A DNA stretch of 64,000 nucleotides from positions 3,422,001-3,486,000 of the forward strand of contig NZ_AP019700.1 of NCBI RefSeq assembly GCF_006738645.1, given 5' to 3'. This stretch comes from Stella humosa (GTDB lineage Bacteria > Pseudomonadota > Alphaproteobacteria > ATCC43930 > Allostellaceae). Each line of letters opens with the position of its first letter. The first letter of the stretch is position 1. A program made the translations under genes and the position numbers. Shown piece after piece: positions 24,538 through 32,236 of this stretch. The notes below the pieces were generated by a model. That model made no database searches and had not been told where the DNA came from. It saw nothing but the letters and a program-made list of their open reading frames with translations.

Positions 24538-24747
24538 TCAGTGCCCCTTGCGACCGCCCCAACTGTATCGGCGGCGATCCATCACCGTCTTCAAGGCCAA
24601 CGTCTTCAGCGAGGATTCCTCGCCGCGGCGGCGCAGGCGCGCGTACATGATCCCGTCGACGCCCTCATAGACCTCGGCGATGCGCCAGCGCGTCCGGAAC
24701 ACGGCGACCGTCTCGACCTCCTGGCCGATCAGTTCCTCGTTCTGCAT
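24538..24747 (-). CDS. Small hypothetical protein (69 residues)
   Basis: Compact charged protein (EVETVAVFRTRWRIAEVY, RLRRRGEESSLKTLALKTV, ending RRRYSWGGRKGH) with no membrane segment. GGAG lies about 10 bases before the ATG. No family recognised. It stands between the aminotransferase (110 bases) and the epimerase, in the same direction. The amino acid mix looks like a real small protein. Confidence 0.55.
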   Translation of the reverse strand: MQNEELIGQEVETVAVFRTRWRIAEVYEGVDGIMYARLRRRGEESSLKTLALKTVMDRRRYSWGGRKGH

Positions 24748-24836
24748 CGTTAGACGACTCCATCCTGAACCCGGGGCGGCAAAGGTCCCGTCAGGTAGAA
24801 ACGTCCAAGGCGGCGGTCAAGCGGTGCGGCCAGAGG

Positions 24837-25973
24837 TCACAGGCTGTGTCGGGACCGTTCCAGGCCCACAAGATCTGGTTCCACGCCGATTCCAGGGGCG
24901 TCGGTGAGGACGAACCGGCCGTCCGCCAGAACCGGGAAAGGTCGAGCCAGAAGCGTGCGTAACGGGTTTTCGTTCGCATCCACCTCGAGCATGCCGGGAC
25001 CACCCACGGCGGCCAGGATATGGGCCGATGCCATGAGCCCGATGCCGCCCGATAAAAAATGCGGGCAGTAGTTCAAACCGGCCGCCACGACCGTTCGGCC
25101 GACCTCGGCACAGCCCGTCACCCCGCCCCACTTGATGGCGTCCGGCTGCACGACTCCGAAGGCGCCGCTGGCGATGGCCGCGGCGAACTCCGCTCGGCTG
25201 CGCATGTTCTCACCGGCCGCGAGCGGCATCGGCGCCACCGACGCCAGTGCCTGCCAGTCGACCAGGCTGGTGTCGGCCATCACCGGCTCCTCCAGCCAGA
25301 ACAGGCCGAAGGGCGCCAGGTCGGGCGCGATCCGGGCCGCTTCGTCCAGCGTCCAGGCCTGGTTGGCATCGGCCATCAGGCGGGCATCGGCCCCCAGTTC
25401 GGCCCGCATCGCCGCCAGGTTGGCAAGGTCGCGGTCGCGGCCGAAGCCGATCTTCAGCTTGAAGCCGCCATAGCCCTCGGCCCGCTTGGCGGCCGCCATC
25501 CGCTCCGGCCGGTCGGGGTTGATGCCGCTGGCATAGGCCGGCACGGGGGCGACCCGGCCGCCGAGCGCCACGGCCAGCGGCAGGCCCGCCTTGCGCGCGG
25601 CCATGTCCCAGACCGCGCCGTCGATGCCGGCGATCGCCTGGGCGAACGGCCCCGGCTCGTCGCATTGCAGGACCAGCACCCGCGTGCGCTGCTCCAACCA
25701 CGCCCCCACCTCGGCCGGGTGATCGAAGGATCGGCCCTGCACGAGCGGCGCCAGCACCTCGGCCACCAGCCGGGCGCGATGCTCGGCACCGGGCGGCGGC
25801 CAGTTGCAGAAGACCTCGCCCCAGCCATGGTTGCCAGCACCATCCTCGACCCGGACGATGACGGCCGGCCGGTCGTGCATCGTGCCGAACGCGGTGCGCA
25901 CCGGCGGATCGGCCGGCACGCGATAGACGGCCGCCTCGATGCGGGCCAGCGTGACCGAGCCGACGCTTGCCAT
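24837..25973 (-). CDS. Enolase-superfamily enzyme (muconate cycloisomerase / dipeptide epimerase-like)
   Basis: 378 residues. All superfamily catalytic elements are seen: the KxK acid/base pair (Lys172, Lys174 in FKLKIGF), three Mg ligands (Asp202 in DANQAW, Glu228 in WLEEPV, Glu254 in AGEN) and the opposing base Asp278-x-Lys281 (QPDAIKWGG). KxK plus DxK defines the muconate-lactonizing subgroup (cycloisomerases, o-succinylbenzoate synthases, N-acylamino acid racemases, dipeptide epimerases). The gene starts two bases after the stop of a serine hydrolase gene, hinting at a shared amide or peptide-type substrate. Confidence 0.9.
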   Translation of the reverse strand: MASVGSVTLARIEAAVYRVPADPPVRTAFGTMHDRPAVIVRVEDGAGNHGWGEVFCNWPPPGAEHRARLVAEVLAPLVQGRSFDHPAEVGAWLEQRTRVLVLQCDEPGPFAQAIAGIDGAVWDMAARKAGLPLAVALGGRVAPVPAYASGINPDRPERMAAAKRAEGYGGFKLKIGFGRDRDLANLAAMRAELGADARLMADANQAWTLDEAARIAPDLAPFGLFWLEEPVMADTSLVDWQALASVAPMPLAAGENMRSRAEFAAAIASGAFGVVQPDAIKWGGVTGCAEVGRTVVAAGLNYCPHFLSGGIGLMASAHILAAVGGPGMLEVDANENPLRTLLARPFPVLADGRFVLTDAPGIGVEPDLVGLERSRHSL

Positions 25974-25975
25974 GC

Positions 25976-27094
25976 CTAGCCTCGCAGTGCCGCGTGGACG
26001 CGGCCGAACAGCCCGTCGACCGCGTCCTTGGCGATCCAGCGGGTGACGACGACGACGTCGCTGGCCGGATCGACCCATACGACGTTGCTACCGGCGCCGA
26101 CGGCGGCAAAGCCCGTGGCGGGCGCACTCGGATACATGGCGGCGTCTGTATTCAGCCACCACATGTAGCCATAGACCGGCTTCAGCGCGCAGGGCGTCAG
26201 GGAGCGGCGCACCCATTCCGGCGAAATGAGCTGGCGCCCGCCCCAGCGCCCGCCGCGCTGCATCAGCAGCCCGACGCGGGCGTGGTCGAAGGAGTTGATG
26301 AAGAGGCCGCCGCCCCAGTGGCCGCCACCCGACACCGACTGCACCTGCTTGCCGCCGATATCGACCCAGGAATTGCGGTAGCCATGCCATTCCCAACTGT
26401 CCGACGCCCCGATCGGGGTCATGATCTTCTCGTTGATCAGGTCGGGCAGCCCGCGTTGCCACAGCCGCAGCAGGGCCAGTGCCAGGCGGTTGACGCGCAC
26501 GTCGTTGTATTCCCAGTGCGTGCCCGGCGCCGCCAGCGGGCGGGCCTCGCCCTTGCGCGCATTGGTCCCTTCGCTGGCGAGGTCGCGGTTGCGGTCGACC
26601 AGGTCGGGCTTGCTCCACATCTCCCCTTCCCACTCGCTGGTGAGCTGGAGCAGGTGTTCCCAGGTGACGGCCGCATTGTGCGGCGGGGCGAAGCCGCCAT
26701 CATCCACCAGCTCGCGCACGGGCCGCGTCGGATCGGGCAGCAGGCCGGCATCGAAGGCCAGGCCCGCGCACAGCGACAGGTAGCTCTTGCTGGCGCTGAA
26801 GGTCATGTCGACGCGGCCCGGATCGCCCCACGAGGCCACGATCCGCCCGCCGCGCAGGACCAGGCCCGAAGGACCGCCGCGCGGCTTGGTCGGGCCAATG
26901 ATCTCGTTCCACGGCGGCGGCTCGAAATGGCCTTGGCCGATCTGCAAGGCGAGGTCCTTCTCCCACGGCGTCTCGCTGGCCTCGGCGAACGCCACCGCAT
27001 CGGCCAGGGCGGCCGGGTCGAAGCCGGCATCGGCGGGCGCGATCCGCGCCCATTCCCCGTTGGCGGGGGGTTCGTACTGGGCGGACATCGTCAT
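25976..27094 (-). CDS. Serine hydrolase, beta-lactamase/class C-esterase family
   Basis: 372 residues, no signal peptide seen, so likely cytoplasmic. The nucleophile motif SxxK is SASK (Ser100, Lys103); the second motif is a Tyr in a W-E-Y-N-D context (Tyr196), a variant of YxN. The C-terminal half (YGYMWWLNTDAAMYPSAPATGFAAVGAGSN) is typical of the EstB/6-aminohexanoate-hydrolase branch that cleaves esters or small amides. Directly upstream of, and surely cotranscribed with, the epimerase gene. Not evidence of antibiotic resistance. Confidence 0.88.
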   Translation of the reverse strand: MTMSAQYEPPANGEWARIAPADAGFDPAALADAVAFAEASETPWEKDLALQIGQGHFEPPPWNEIIGPTKPRGGPSGLVLRGGRIVASWGDPGRVDMTFSASKSYLSLCAGLAFDAGLLPDPTRPVRELVDDGGFAPPHNAAVTWEHLLQLTSEWEGEMWSKPDLVDRNRDLASEGTNARKGEARPLAAPGTHWEYNDVRVNRLALALLRLWQRGLPDLINEKIMTPIGASDSWEWHGYRNSWVDIGGKQVQSVSGGGHWGGGLFINSFDHARVGLLMQRGGRWGGRQLISPEWVRRSLTPCALKPVYGYMWWLNTDAAMYPSAPATGFAAVGAGSNVVWVDPASDVVVVTRWIAKDAVDGLFGRVHAALRG

Positions 27095-27222
27095 CGGTCA
27101 TCTCCGGGGCGCGTCGGGAACAGGATCGGGCAAGCGTTCTACCGCGATCGCGACCGGAAATCGCCATGGAACGGAACTCGCATGGCATGATGCGGCGGAC
27201 AGCCGAACCCTGGAGGTGGCCC

Positions 27223-28038
27223 ATGCGTTGGCGCGAATGGATCCTGCGGCTCCTCGTCCTGGCCGGCCTGGCGCCGGCCGTGGCCCTGCCGGCCTTTGCC
27301 AGTTGCGGCGTCATCGCCGGCACACAGCCGTTCGGGCCGCCCAGATGGCAGCCGGTCGCCTATCGGCCGGCGGCCGTGGCCCCCGACCAAGTGCGGCTGA
27401 CCTTCATCGGCCATGCAAGCTTCCTGATCGAGACGCCGGACGGGGCGACGGCGATCACCGACTACAACGGGTACAACCGGCCAGCGAACTTGGTGCCCGA
27501 CATCATCACCATGAACAACGCGCACTCCACCCACTACACCGACGACATCCCGCCCGGGGTGCGCCACGTCCTGCGCGGCTGGGACCCGGGCGGCGGCATG
27601 GCCGTCCACAATGTGCAGTGGCGGGACCTGCGGGTGTTCAACGTGCCGACCAACGTCCGCGAGTACGGCGCCGGCACACGGCAGAACGGCAACTCGATCT
27701 TCGTCTTCTCGGCGGCCGACCTCTGCATCGCCCATCTGAGCCACATCCACCACACGCTGACCGACACCCACCTGCGCGAGCTGGGCCCGATCGACGTGTT
27801 GCTGGCCCCGGTCGACGGCTCCTGGACGACCAGCCAGGAGGACGTGCTGACCGTCATCGGCCAGATCAAGCCGCGCCTCGTCATCCCCATGCACTTCATC
27901 GTCTCGAACGTGCTGGAGCGCTTCCTCGCCAAGGCGGCACCGCAGTATCCGGCGCGCTTCTCCAATAGCCCGGAAGTCCTGCTGACCCGCACCGCCCTGC
28001 CCCGGCGGACCGAGATCCTGGTCCTGCCGGGGCATTGA
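27223..28038 (+). CDS. Secreted MBL-fold (metallo-beta-lactamase superfamily) protein
   Basis: 271 residues from ATG 27223, which has TGGAGGTGG just upstream and yields a signal peptide (LRLLVLAGLAPAVALPAFAS). The core has UlaG-like strands: RLTFIGHASFLIETP, then a changed metal motif AHSTHYTDD in place of HxHxDH, LSHIHHTL, LLAPVDGS and VIPMHFI. Some canonical metal ligands are therefore altered in position, and activity is uncertain. Convergent with trpE(G), nine bases between stops. Confidence 0.85.
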   Translation: MRWREWILRLLVLAGLAPAVALPAFASCGVIAGTQPFGPPRWQPVAYRPAAVAPDQVRLTFIGHASFLIETPDGATAITDYNGYNRPANLVPDIITMNNAHSTHYTDDIPPGVRHVLRGWDPGGGMAVHNVQWRDLRVFNVPTNVREYGAGTRQNGNSIFVFSAADLCIAHLSHIHHTLTDTHLRELGPIDVLLAPVDGSWTTSQEDVLTVIGQIKPRLVIPMHFIVSNVLERFLAKAAPQYPARFSNSPEVLLTRTALPRRTEILVLPGH

Positions 28039-28047
28039 CCACCAGCC

Positions 28048-30204
28048 CTACCTGGCCATTCCGACTGCGTTGGCGACGATGCGGTGGCCGGCGCGGTCGC
28101 CGAGCGACATGATCGATTCTGGGTGGAACTGCACGCCCGCCAGGGGCAGCGTGTCGTGCTCCAGCGCCATCGGCACGCCGTCGGCCGAGAGCGCCGTCAC
28201 CCGGAAGTTGGCCGGCAGGCGGGCGGGATCGACATAGAGGGAGTGGTAGCGGCCGACCACCACCTCGTCCGGCAGCCCCGCGAACAGGCGGCCGCCTTGC
28301 AGCGCGATGCGGCTCGGGCGGCCGTGGGCCGGGGTGTCGAGCTGGGCCAGGCTTCCGCCGAAGCGTTCGCCCAGGGCCTGCAGGCCCAGGCACACCCCGA
28401 AGATCGGCACGCCGGCCGCCATCGCCGCATCGATGATGCGGTCGACCGCGAAGTCCGCCGGACGGCCGGGGCCGGGCGACAGGACCAGCAGGTCGGGCGC
28501 GTCCTCGGCCAGGGCCGCCAGCGCGCGGCCGTGGCGCACGACCGCCACCTCGGCCCCGGTCTGGCGGAAGAAGTCCGCCAGGGTGTGGACGAAGCTGTCG
28601 TCATGGTCGACCAGCAGCAGACGCTTGCCGACGCCCGCCCGCGACAGCGGCGCGGGGGCCGGGGCGGCGCTCTTGCCGGTCTCGCGGATCGCCTGGAACA
28701 GGGCGGCCGCCTTGATCCGGCATTCCGCATCCTCGGCTTCCGGGTCGCTGTCCCACAGCAGGGTGGCGCCGACGCGGATCTCGGCCAAGCCGTCCTTCAT
28801 GCGGATGGTGCGGATGGTGAGGCCGGTGTTCATGGCGCCGTCGAAGGTGACGCAGCCGATCGCGCCGCCATACCACCGCCGGGGCGTGCGCTCGTGGTCC
28901 TCGCAGAACTGCATTGCCCACAGCTTGGGCGCACCCGTCACCGTCACCGCCCAGGCATGGCTGAGGAAGGCGTCGAGCGCGTCGTAGCCCGGCCGCAGCA
29001 TCCCCTCCACATGGTCGACCGTGTGGATCAGCTTGGAATAGAGCTCGATCTGGCGGCGGCCCAGCACCTTGACCGAGCCCGGCACGCAGACCCGCGCCTT
29101 GTCGTTGCGGTCGACGTCGGTGCACATGTTGAGCTCGTACTCGTCCTTGGCCGAGTTGAGCAGCAGGCGGATCTGCTCGGCATCGCCGATCGGATCGCGG
29201 CCGCGCGCGATGGTGCCGGAGATGGGGCAGGTCTCGACCCTGGCCCCGTCCGAGCGCACGAACATCTCGGGCGATGCCGAGACCAGGAACTCCCCCTCCC
29301 CCAGGTTCACCAGCGCGGCATAGGGGGCGGGGTTGATGCGGCAGAGGGTGGCATAGACTTCGGCCGGGGTGGCGGCGCACGGCTCTCGGAAGAGCTGGCC
29401 CGGCACCGCCTCGAACAGGTCGCCGCGGGCAAAGTGCTCCCGCGCGCGCTCGACCAGGGCCGGATAGGCGCCACTTTCATGGTCGGCCGAGGGCTGGTGC
29501 GGCTCGATGCGGTAGGCGGCCGCGACGGGCGTGCGGGCGATGCCGGCGGTCGAGCGGCCATCCAGCGCGAAGTCATAAGAGAGTTCGGCCGCGCGCTCGG
29601 TCCGACGGTCGACCAGGACCAGCCGGTCGGGCAGATAGAGGACGATGTCGCGCTGGTCGGCCTCGCGCGGGCGGCGGCGCTGCAGCTCCTCGAACTGGAA
29701 GACGAGGTCGTAGCCGAAGGCGCCATAGAGGCCCAGATGTCCGTCCTCGGCACTGCCGAAGGCATCGACCAGGTGGCGCAGCACGCTGAAGACCGAGGGC
29801 CGGCGGGTTCGCTGTTCCTCATAGGCGACGGCGGCGTCGCCCACCACCTCGCCCGCCAGATGGTCCGGCGTGCGTTCCTGGACCTGGAAGAGGTCCGCCG
29901 GCAGGGCAGAGGCGGCGAAATCCAGCAGCAGCCGGCCGCGCGGGTTCAGCACGGACAAACGGACTGTGCGCCCCACCGTCTCGAGCGCCAACGGCGGATC
30001 GACGAAGCCGAAATCGTAGCGGCTATAGCGGCCGGGATACTCCACACCGGACGAGAACAGCGCACCGCGCCGCCCGTCGAGGGCGGTCGCCAACTGGGCC
30101 AGGGCCGCATCGCCGTCGACCGGGCGGCTGTCGCGGCGCACGTCGAGACCGCCGCGCGTGCGGTAGTCGAAGGCGTTCGCCTGATCGGTCAGATTCCACT
30201 TCAT
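28048..30204 (-). CDS. trpE(G): Fused anthranilate synthase TrpE(G)
   Basis: Converts chorismate + glutamine to anthranilate, first step of tryptophan synthesis. 718 residues: chorismate-binding (TrpE) part to about 510 with FLVSASPEMFVR, CPISGTIARG and AWAVTVTGAPK, then a glutamine amidotransferase (TrpG) domain with nucleophile Cys605 (GVCLGLQALG) and the His694-Pro-Glu696 pair. Fusion of the two subunits is usual in alphaproteobacteria. ATG 30204 has GAGGAG upstream; an open frame runs on to 30291 but overlaps the attenuator. Expression is governed by the trpL attenuator (30245-30354). Confidence 0.95.
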   Translation of the reverse strand: MKWNLTDQANAFDYRTRGGLDVRRDSRPVDGDAALAQLATALDGRRGALFSSGVEYPGRYSRYDFGFVDPPLALETVGRTVRLSVLNPRGRLLLDFAASALPADLFQVQERTPDHLAGEVVGDAAVAYEEQRTRRPSVFSVLRHLVDAFGSAEDGHLGLYGAFGYDLVFQFEELQRRRPREADQRDIVLYLPDRLVLVDRRTERAAELSYDFALDGRSTAGIARTPVAAAYRIEPHQPSADHESGAYPALVERAREHFARGDLFEAVPGQLFREPCAATPAEVYATLCRINPAPYAALVNLGEGEFLVSASPEMFVRSDGARVETCPISGTIARGRDPIGDAEQIRLLLNSAKDEYELNMCTDVDRNDKARVCVPGSVKVLGRRQIELYSKLIHTVDHVEGMLRPGYDALDAFLSHAWAVTVTGAPKLWAMQFCEDHERTPRRWYGGAIGCVTFDGAMNTGLTIRTIRMKDGLAEIRVGATLLWDSDPEAEDAECRIKAAALFQAIRETGKSAAPAPAPLSRAGVGKRLLLVDHDDSFVHTLADFFRQTGAEVAVVRHGRALAALAEDAPDLLVLSPGPGRPADFAVDRIIDAAMAAGVPIFGVCLGLQALGERFGGSLAQLDTPAHGRPSRIALQGGRLFAGLPDEVVVGRYHSLYVDPARLPANFRVTALSADGVPMALEHDTLPLAGVQFHPESIMSLGDRAGHRIVANAVGMAR

Positions 30205-30244
30205 GCCTGCTCCTCCTCGAAATCGAGGCCATGGTGCAGACATG

Positions 30245-30320
30245 AAAAAGGGCCGCCCGCGCCATGGCCGGCAGCCCCCGAATGCGTTCACGCGCCAAGG
30301 GTCCGCCTAGAAGGCGGGCC
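30245..30320 (-). promoter_or_regulatory. trp transcription attenuator (hairpins 1:2, 2:3, 3:4 and T-run)
   Basis: On the minus strand four segments can pair in alternatives. Segment 1 GGCCCGCC (30313-30320) pairs with segment 2 GGCGGACC(C) (30299-30307). Segment 2 pairs with segment 3 GGGGGCTGCC (30270-30279), 8 of 9 pairs, as antiterminator. Segment 3 pairs with segment 4 GGGCGGCCC (30250-30258) to form the terminator, followed by TTTTT (30245-30249). Segment 1 begins right at the tandem Trp codons of trpL, so stalled ribosomes would free segment 2 to form the antiterminator, the classic attenuation logic. Confidence 0.88.
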
Positions 30321-30354
30321 ACCAAAGACCGGTGCGGGAAACGCGGATAAACAT
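30307..30354 (-). CDS. trpL: trp leader peptide (15 residues, tandem Trp)
   Basis: Reads MFIRVSRTGLWWPAF then TAG; Trp codons 11 and 12 are adjacent. No ribosome-binding site precedes it, and the predicted transcription start (7-8 bases after the -10 at 30362-30367) falls on or next to its ATG, so it appears to be leaderless, as in Sinorhizobium meliloti trpL. It senses charged tRNA-Trp for the trpE(G) attenuator. Confidence 0.88.
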   Translation of the reverse strand: MFIRVSRTGLWWPAF

Positions 30355-30361
30355 GGTCGGG

Positions 30362-30391
30362 ATCAAACGTCGCCGGGCAGGCGTTTGTCAA
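30362..30391 (-). promoter_or_regulatory. Promoter of trpL-trpE(G)
   Basis: Perfect -35 TTGACA (30386-30391, minus strand), 18-base spacer, -10 TTTGAT (30362-30367, four of six consensus). It puts the transcript start within a base or two of the trpL ATG at 30354. Confidence 0.8.
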
Positions 30392-30465
30392 GCGGCCGCA
30401 GCGGCTGGATGAAATCTGCCACCGGCCGCGTTCTCCACGGGTCGACGAACACCCAGGTCATTGTG

Positions 30466-30894
30466 ATGAAGAAGCACCCTCTGCGCCTCCCCGCCATCGC
30501 CGCCGCCAGCCTGGTCGCGGTCCTGCTTGCCGGCTGCACCGGTGGCGACCGGCCCGGCGGCCTGGCCGGCACCAGCTGGCAGGCGGTCCGCCTGGCCGAT
30601 GGAACCCAGCCCGAAGACCCGACCCGGCTGACGCTTGCCTTCGGCAGCGACGGCCGGGTGGCTGTCCGCGCCGACTGCAACCGCGGCAGCGGCACCTGGC
30701 AGTCGCCGGCCGGGCAGCGCCTGACCTTCGGGCCGATCGCGACCACGAAGATGGGCTGCCCGCCGGGATCGCTGGGCGACCAGTTCCTGGCCGATCTCGG
30801 CCGCGCCGGCGCCTACTCCCTGGCATCGGGCCAATTGGAGATCGCGACCGGCAACGGCATGGAGCCGCTCGTCCTGCGGCCGGCCGTTCCGTGA
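30466..30894 (+). CDS. META-domain (HslJ-like) lipoprotein
   Basis: 142 residues with lipoprotein signal (lipobox LLAGC, Cys at about 24) followed by a META/HslJ domain: LAGTSWQAVRLADG, LTLAFGSDGRVAVRADCNRGSGTW, LTFGPIATTKMGCP. HslJ-type proteins are outer-membrane-associated and linked to stress or antibiotic tolerance, though the biochemical role is unknown. Divergent from the trp leader; convergent with the YHS gene across a strong hairpin. Confidence 0.87.
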   Translation: MKKHPLRLPAIAAASLVAVLLAGCTGGDRPGGLAGTSWQAVRLADGTQPEDPTRLTLAFGSDGRVAVRADCNRGSGTWQSPAGQRLTFGPIATTKMGCPPGSLGDQFLADLGRAGAYSLASGQLEIATGNGMEPLVLRPAVP

Positions 30895-30900
30895 CGCCGC

Positions 30901-30930
30901 CGGCCCGCCGCCCCGACCGGCGGCGGGCCG
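30901..30930. terminator. Strong hairpin between convergent META and YHS genes
   Basis: Perfect 12-base stem (CGGCCCGCCGCC pairing with GGCGGCGGGCCG) around a 6-base loop, starting six bases after the META stop and ending seven bases before the YHS stop. No T-run. A bidirectional 3' end is likely. Confidence 0.6.
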
Positions 30931-30937
30931 CACGGGC

Positions 30938-31429
30938 TCAGAGCTTGTCGGCCTTGGTCGCGTAGATCGTCTTCCAGTTCGCCTCGCCCTTGCGGATGAC
31001 GGTCTGGGTGTCGGCCAGGAACAGGCCCTTGTGGGCCCCCTCGGTGCTGTTGAGGTAAAGCTGGCCGTCGACGATCGCCCAGAACTGCGGCATCGTCGCC
31101 ACCTTCTTGCCCTTGCTGGCCCCGGCCGAGCACCAGCCGCCATAGGCCGGGGCGTACTTGGCCGGGCTCGCCACGAAGAGGTCGCGGTTGGCGGCCGTCG
31201 CGAACTTCCAGGTCTGCCCCTGGTACTCGGCCGTGAACTGGGCCGAGCCCGGCGTCGGCTGGCCCACCGTGTGATAGGCGACGACGTCGACGCCACCGGC
31301 AGCACCGCCGTCCTTCACGAAATGCTCGTCGACCGCCAGTGCCGGCGCCAAGGGCAACAGGGCGGCCACGGCCACGACGGCAGCGACACGGCCCAGGCGG
31401 AACAGGACGGATGAGCTGGAAGCAGGCAT
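30938..31429 (-). CDS. Secreted YHS-domain protein
   Basis: 163 residues. A signal peptide (VAAVVAVAALLPLAPALAVD region) precedes a YHS domain: GVDVVAYHTVGQPTPGSAQF, WKFATAANRDLFVASPAKYAPAYGGWCS, which matches the secreted YHS family often annotated as tat-pathway-like or hypothetical. YHS domains are thought to bind metals; here one Cys remains in GGWCSAG. Role unknown. Confidence 0.86.
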   Translation of the reverse strand: MPASSSSVLFRLGRVAAVVAVAALLPLAPALAVDEHFVKDGGAAGGVDVVAYHTVGQPTPGSAQFTAEYQGQTWKFATAANRDLFVASPAKYAPAYGGWCSAGASKGKKVATMPQFWAIVDGQLYLNSTEGAHKGLFLADTQTVIRKGEANWKTIYATKADKL

Positions 31430-31545
31430 GGAGCGACCTCCTCAGGGGCTTGCGGGAAGGTCGGCCGCTGCCCGGACTTGCGGGCCGGGCGATGAGTGGC
31501 AGATGCGGCCGACACTCTTCTCCTTCGCAGACCGGCCTACCCTCG

Positions 31546-32205
31546 TTACATCCTGCCCCGCGCCCGTCTGGCTGCGACGGCCGACTCCTCTGCCCGTGCG
31601 ATCAGATAGTCGAGCGCACCGCCGATATCCCGTTCCATGGAGCGGCGCGCCGCCTCCCCGTTGCGCTTCGCAAGGGCCTTCAGGGTCACCTGGCGATGAC
31701 GCCCCCGGTCCTGTGCGGCGAAGACCGGGAATAGCCCGTGGGTGTGGGGTGCGGTGCGCAGCCACAACCCCTCGATCATGCGGACGAGATGGGGCATGTC
31801 GGCCGCGGCATAGATGGCGAAATGCCAGCGGGCGATGCGGGTGATCATGCCCTTCGGATCGTCGCGGCCACGCCAGGCGACGATGTCGGCCTCCAGCCGC
31901 CACTGCTCGGCCACGAAGGCCGCGCTCGCTCCCTCGGCCGCCCGGGCCGCGGCGTGGCCCTCCAGCATCAGGCGGATCGTCTTCAGCTCTCGCAGTTGTT
32001 CCGCCGAGAGGTTGGGCACCCGAATCCAGCGGTTTGGCGATACCTCCAGCGCACCTTCCGCCGCCAACCGGCGCACCGCCTCGCGGATCGGGGTCCAACT
32101 CATGCCAAGCTCGCCCGCCAGGCCGCGGATCGTGACCTTCTCGCCCGCCGCCAGCCCGCCCGACATCAGGACAGCACGAATCTGGCGATACGCCGCCTCC
32201 TGCAT
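31546..32205 (-). CDS. GntR-family (FCD/FadR) transcriptional regulator
   Basis: 219 residues from ATG 32205 (GGGAG three bases upstream); a TTG at 32232, four bases after the permease stop, would add nine residues. N-terminal winged helix (YRQIRAVLMSGGLAAGEKVTIRGLAGELGMSWTPIREAVRRL) and a C-terminal FCD ligand domain with RIARWHFAIYAAADMPHL and the late His-containing KALAKRNGEAARR. It closes the operon of the decarboxylase and amino-acid transporter and likely controls it; the palindrome at 36903 is a candidate operator. Confidence 0.88.
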   Translation of the reverse strand: MQEAAYRQIRAVLMSGGLAAGEKVTIRGLAGELGMSWTPIREAVRRLAAEGALEVSPNRWIRVPNLSAEQLRELKTIRLMLEGHAAARAAEGASAAFVAEQWRLEADIVAWRGRDDPKGMITRIARWHFAIYAAADMPHLVRMIEGLWLRTAPHTHGLFPVFAAQDRGRHRQVTLKALAKRNGEAARRSMERDIGGALDYLIARAEESAVAARRARGRM

Positions 32206-32236
32206 CGTCTCCCGGTCGATCGCCTGGGACAAGTTC

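Noticed and set aside
25976-27094. Antibiotic-resistance beta-lactamase
   Set aside because: Catalytic SxxK is present but there is no signal peptide, and the rest resembles the esterase/amidase branch.
28084-30894. Long plus-strand open frame opposite trpE(G) that runs into the META lipoprotein gene
   Set aside because: Only its last 142 codons (from 30466) form a real gene; the rest mirrors trpE(G) and its attenuator.
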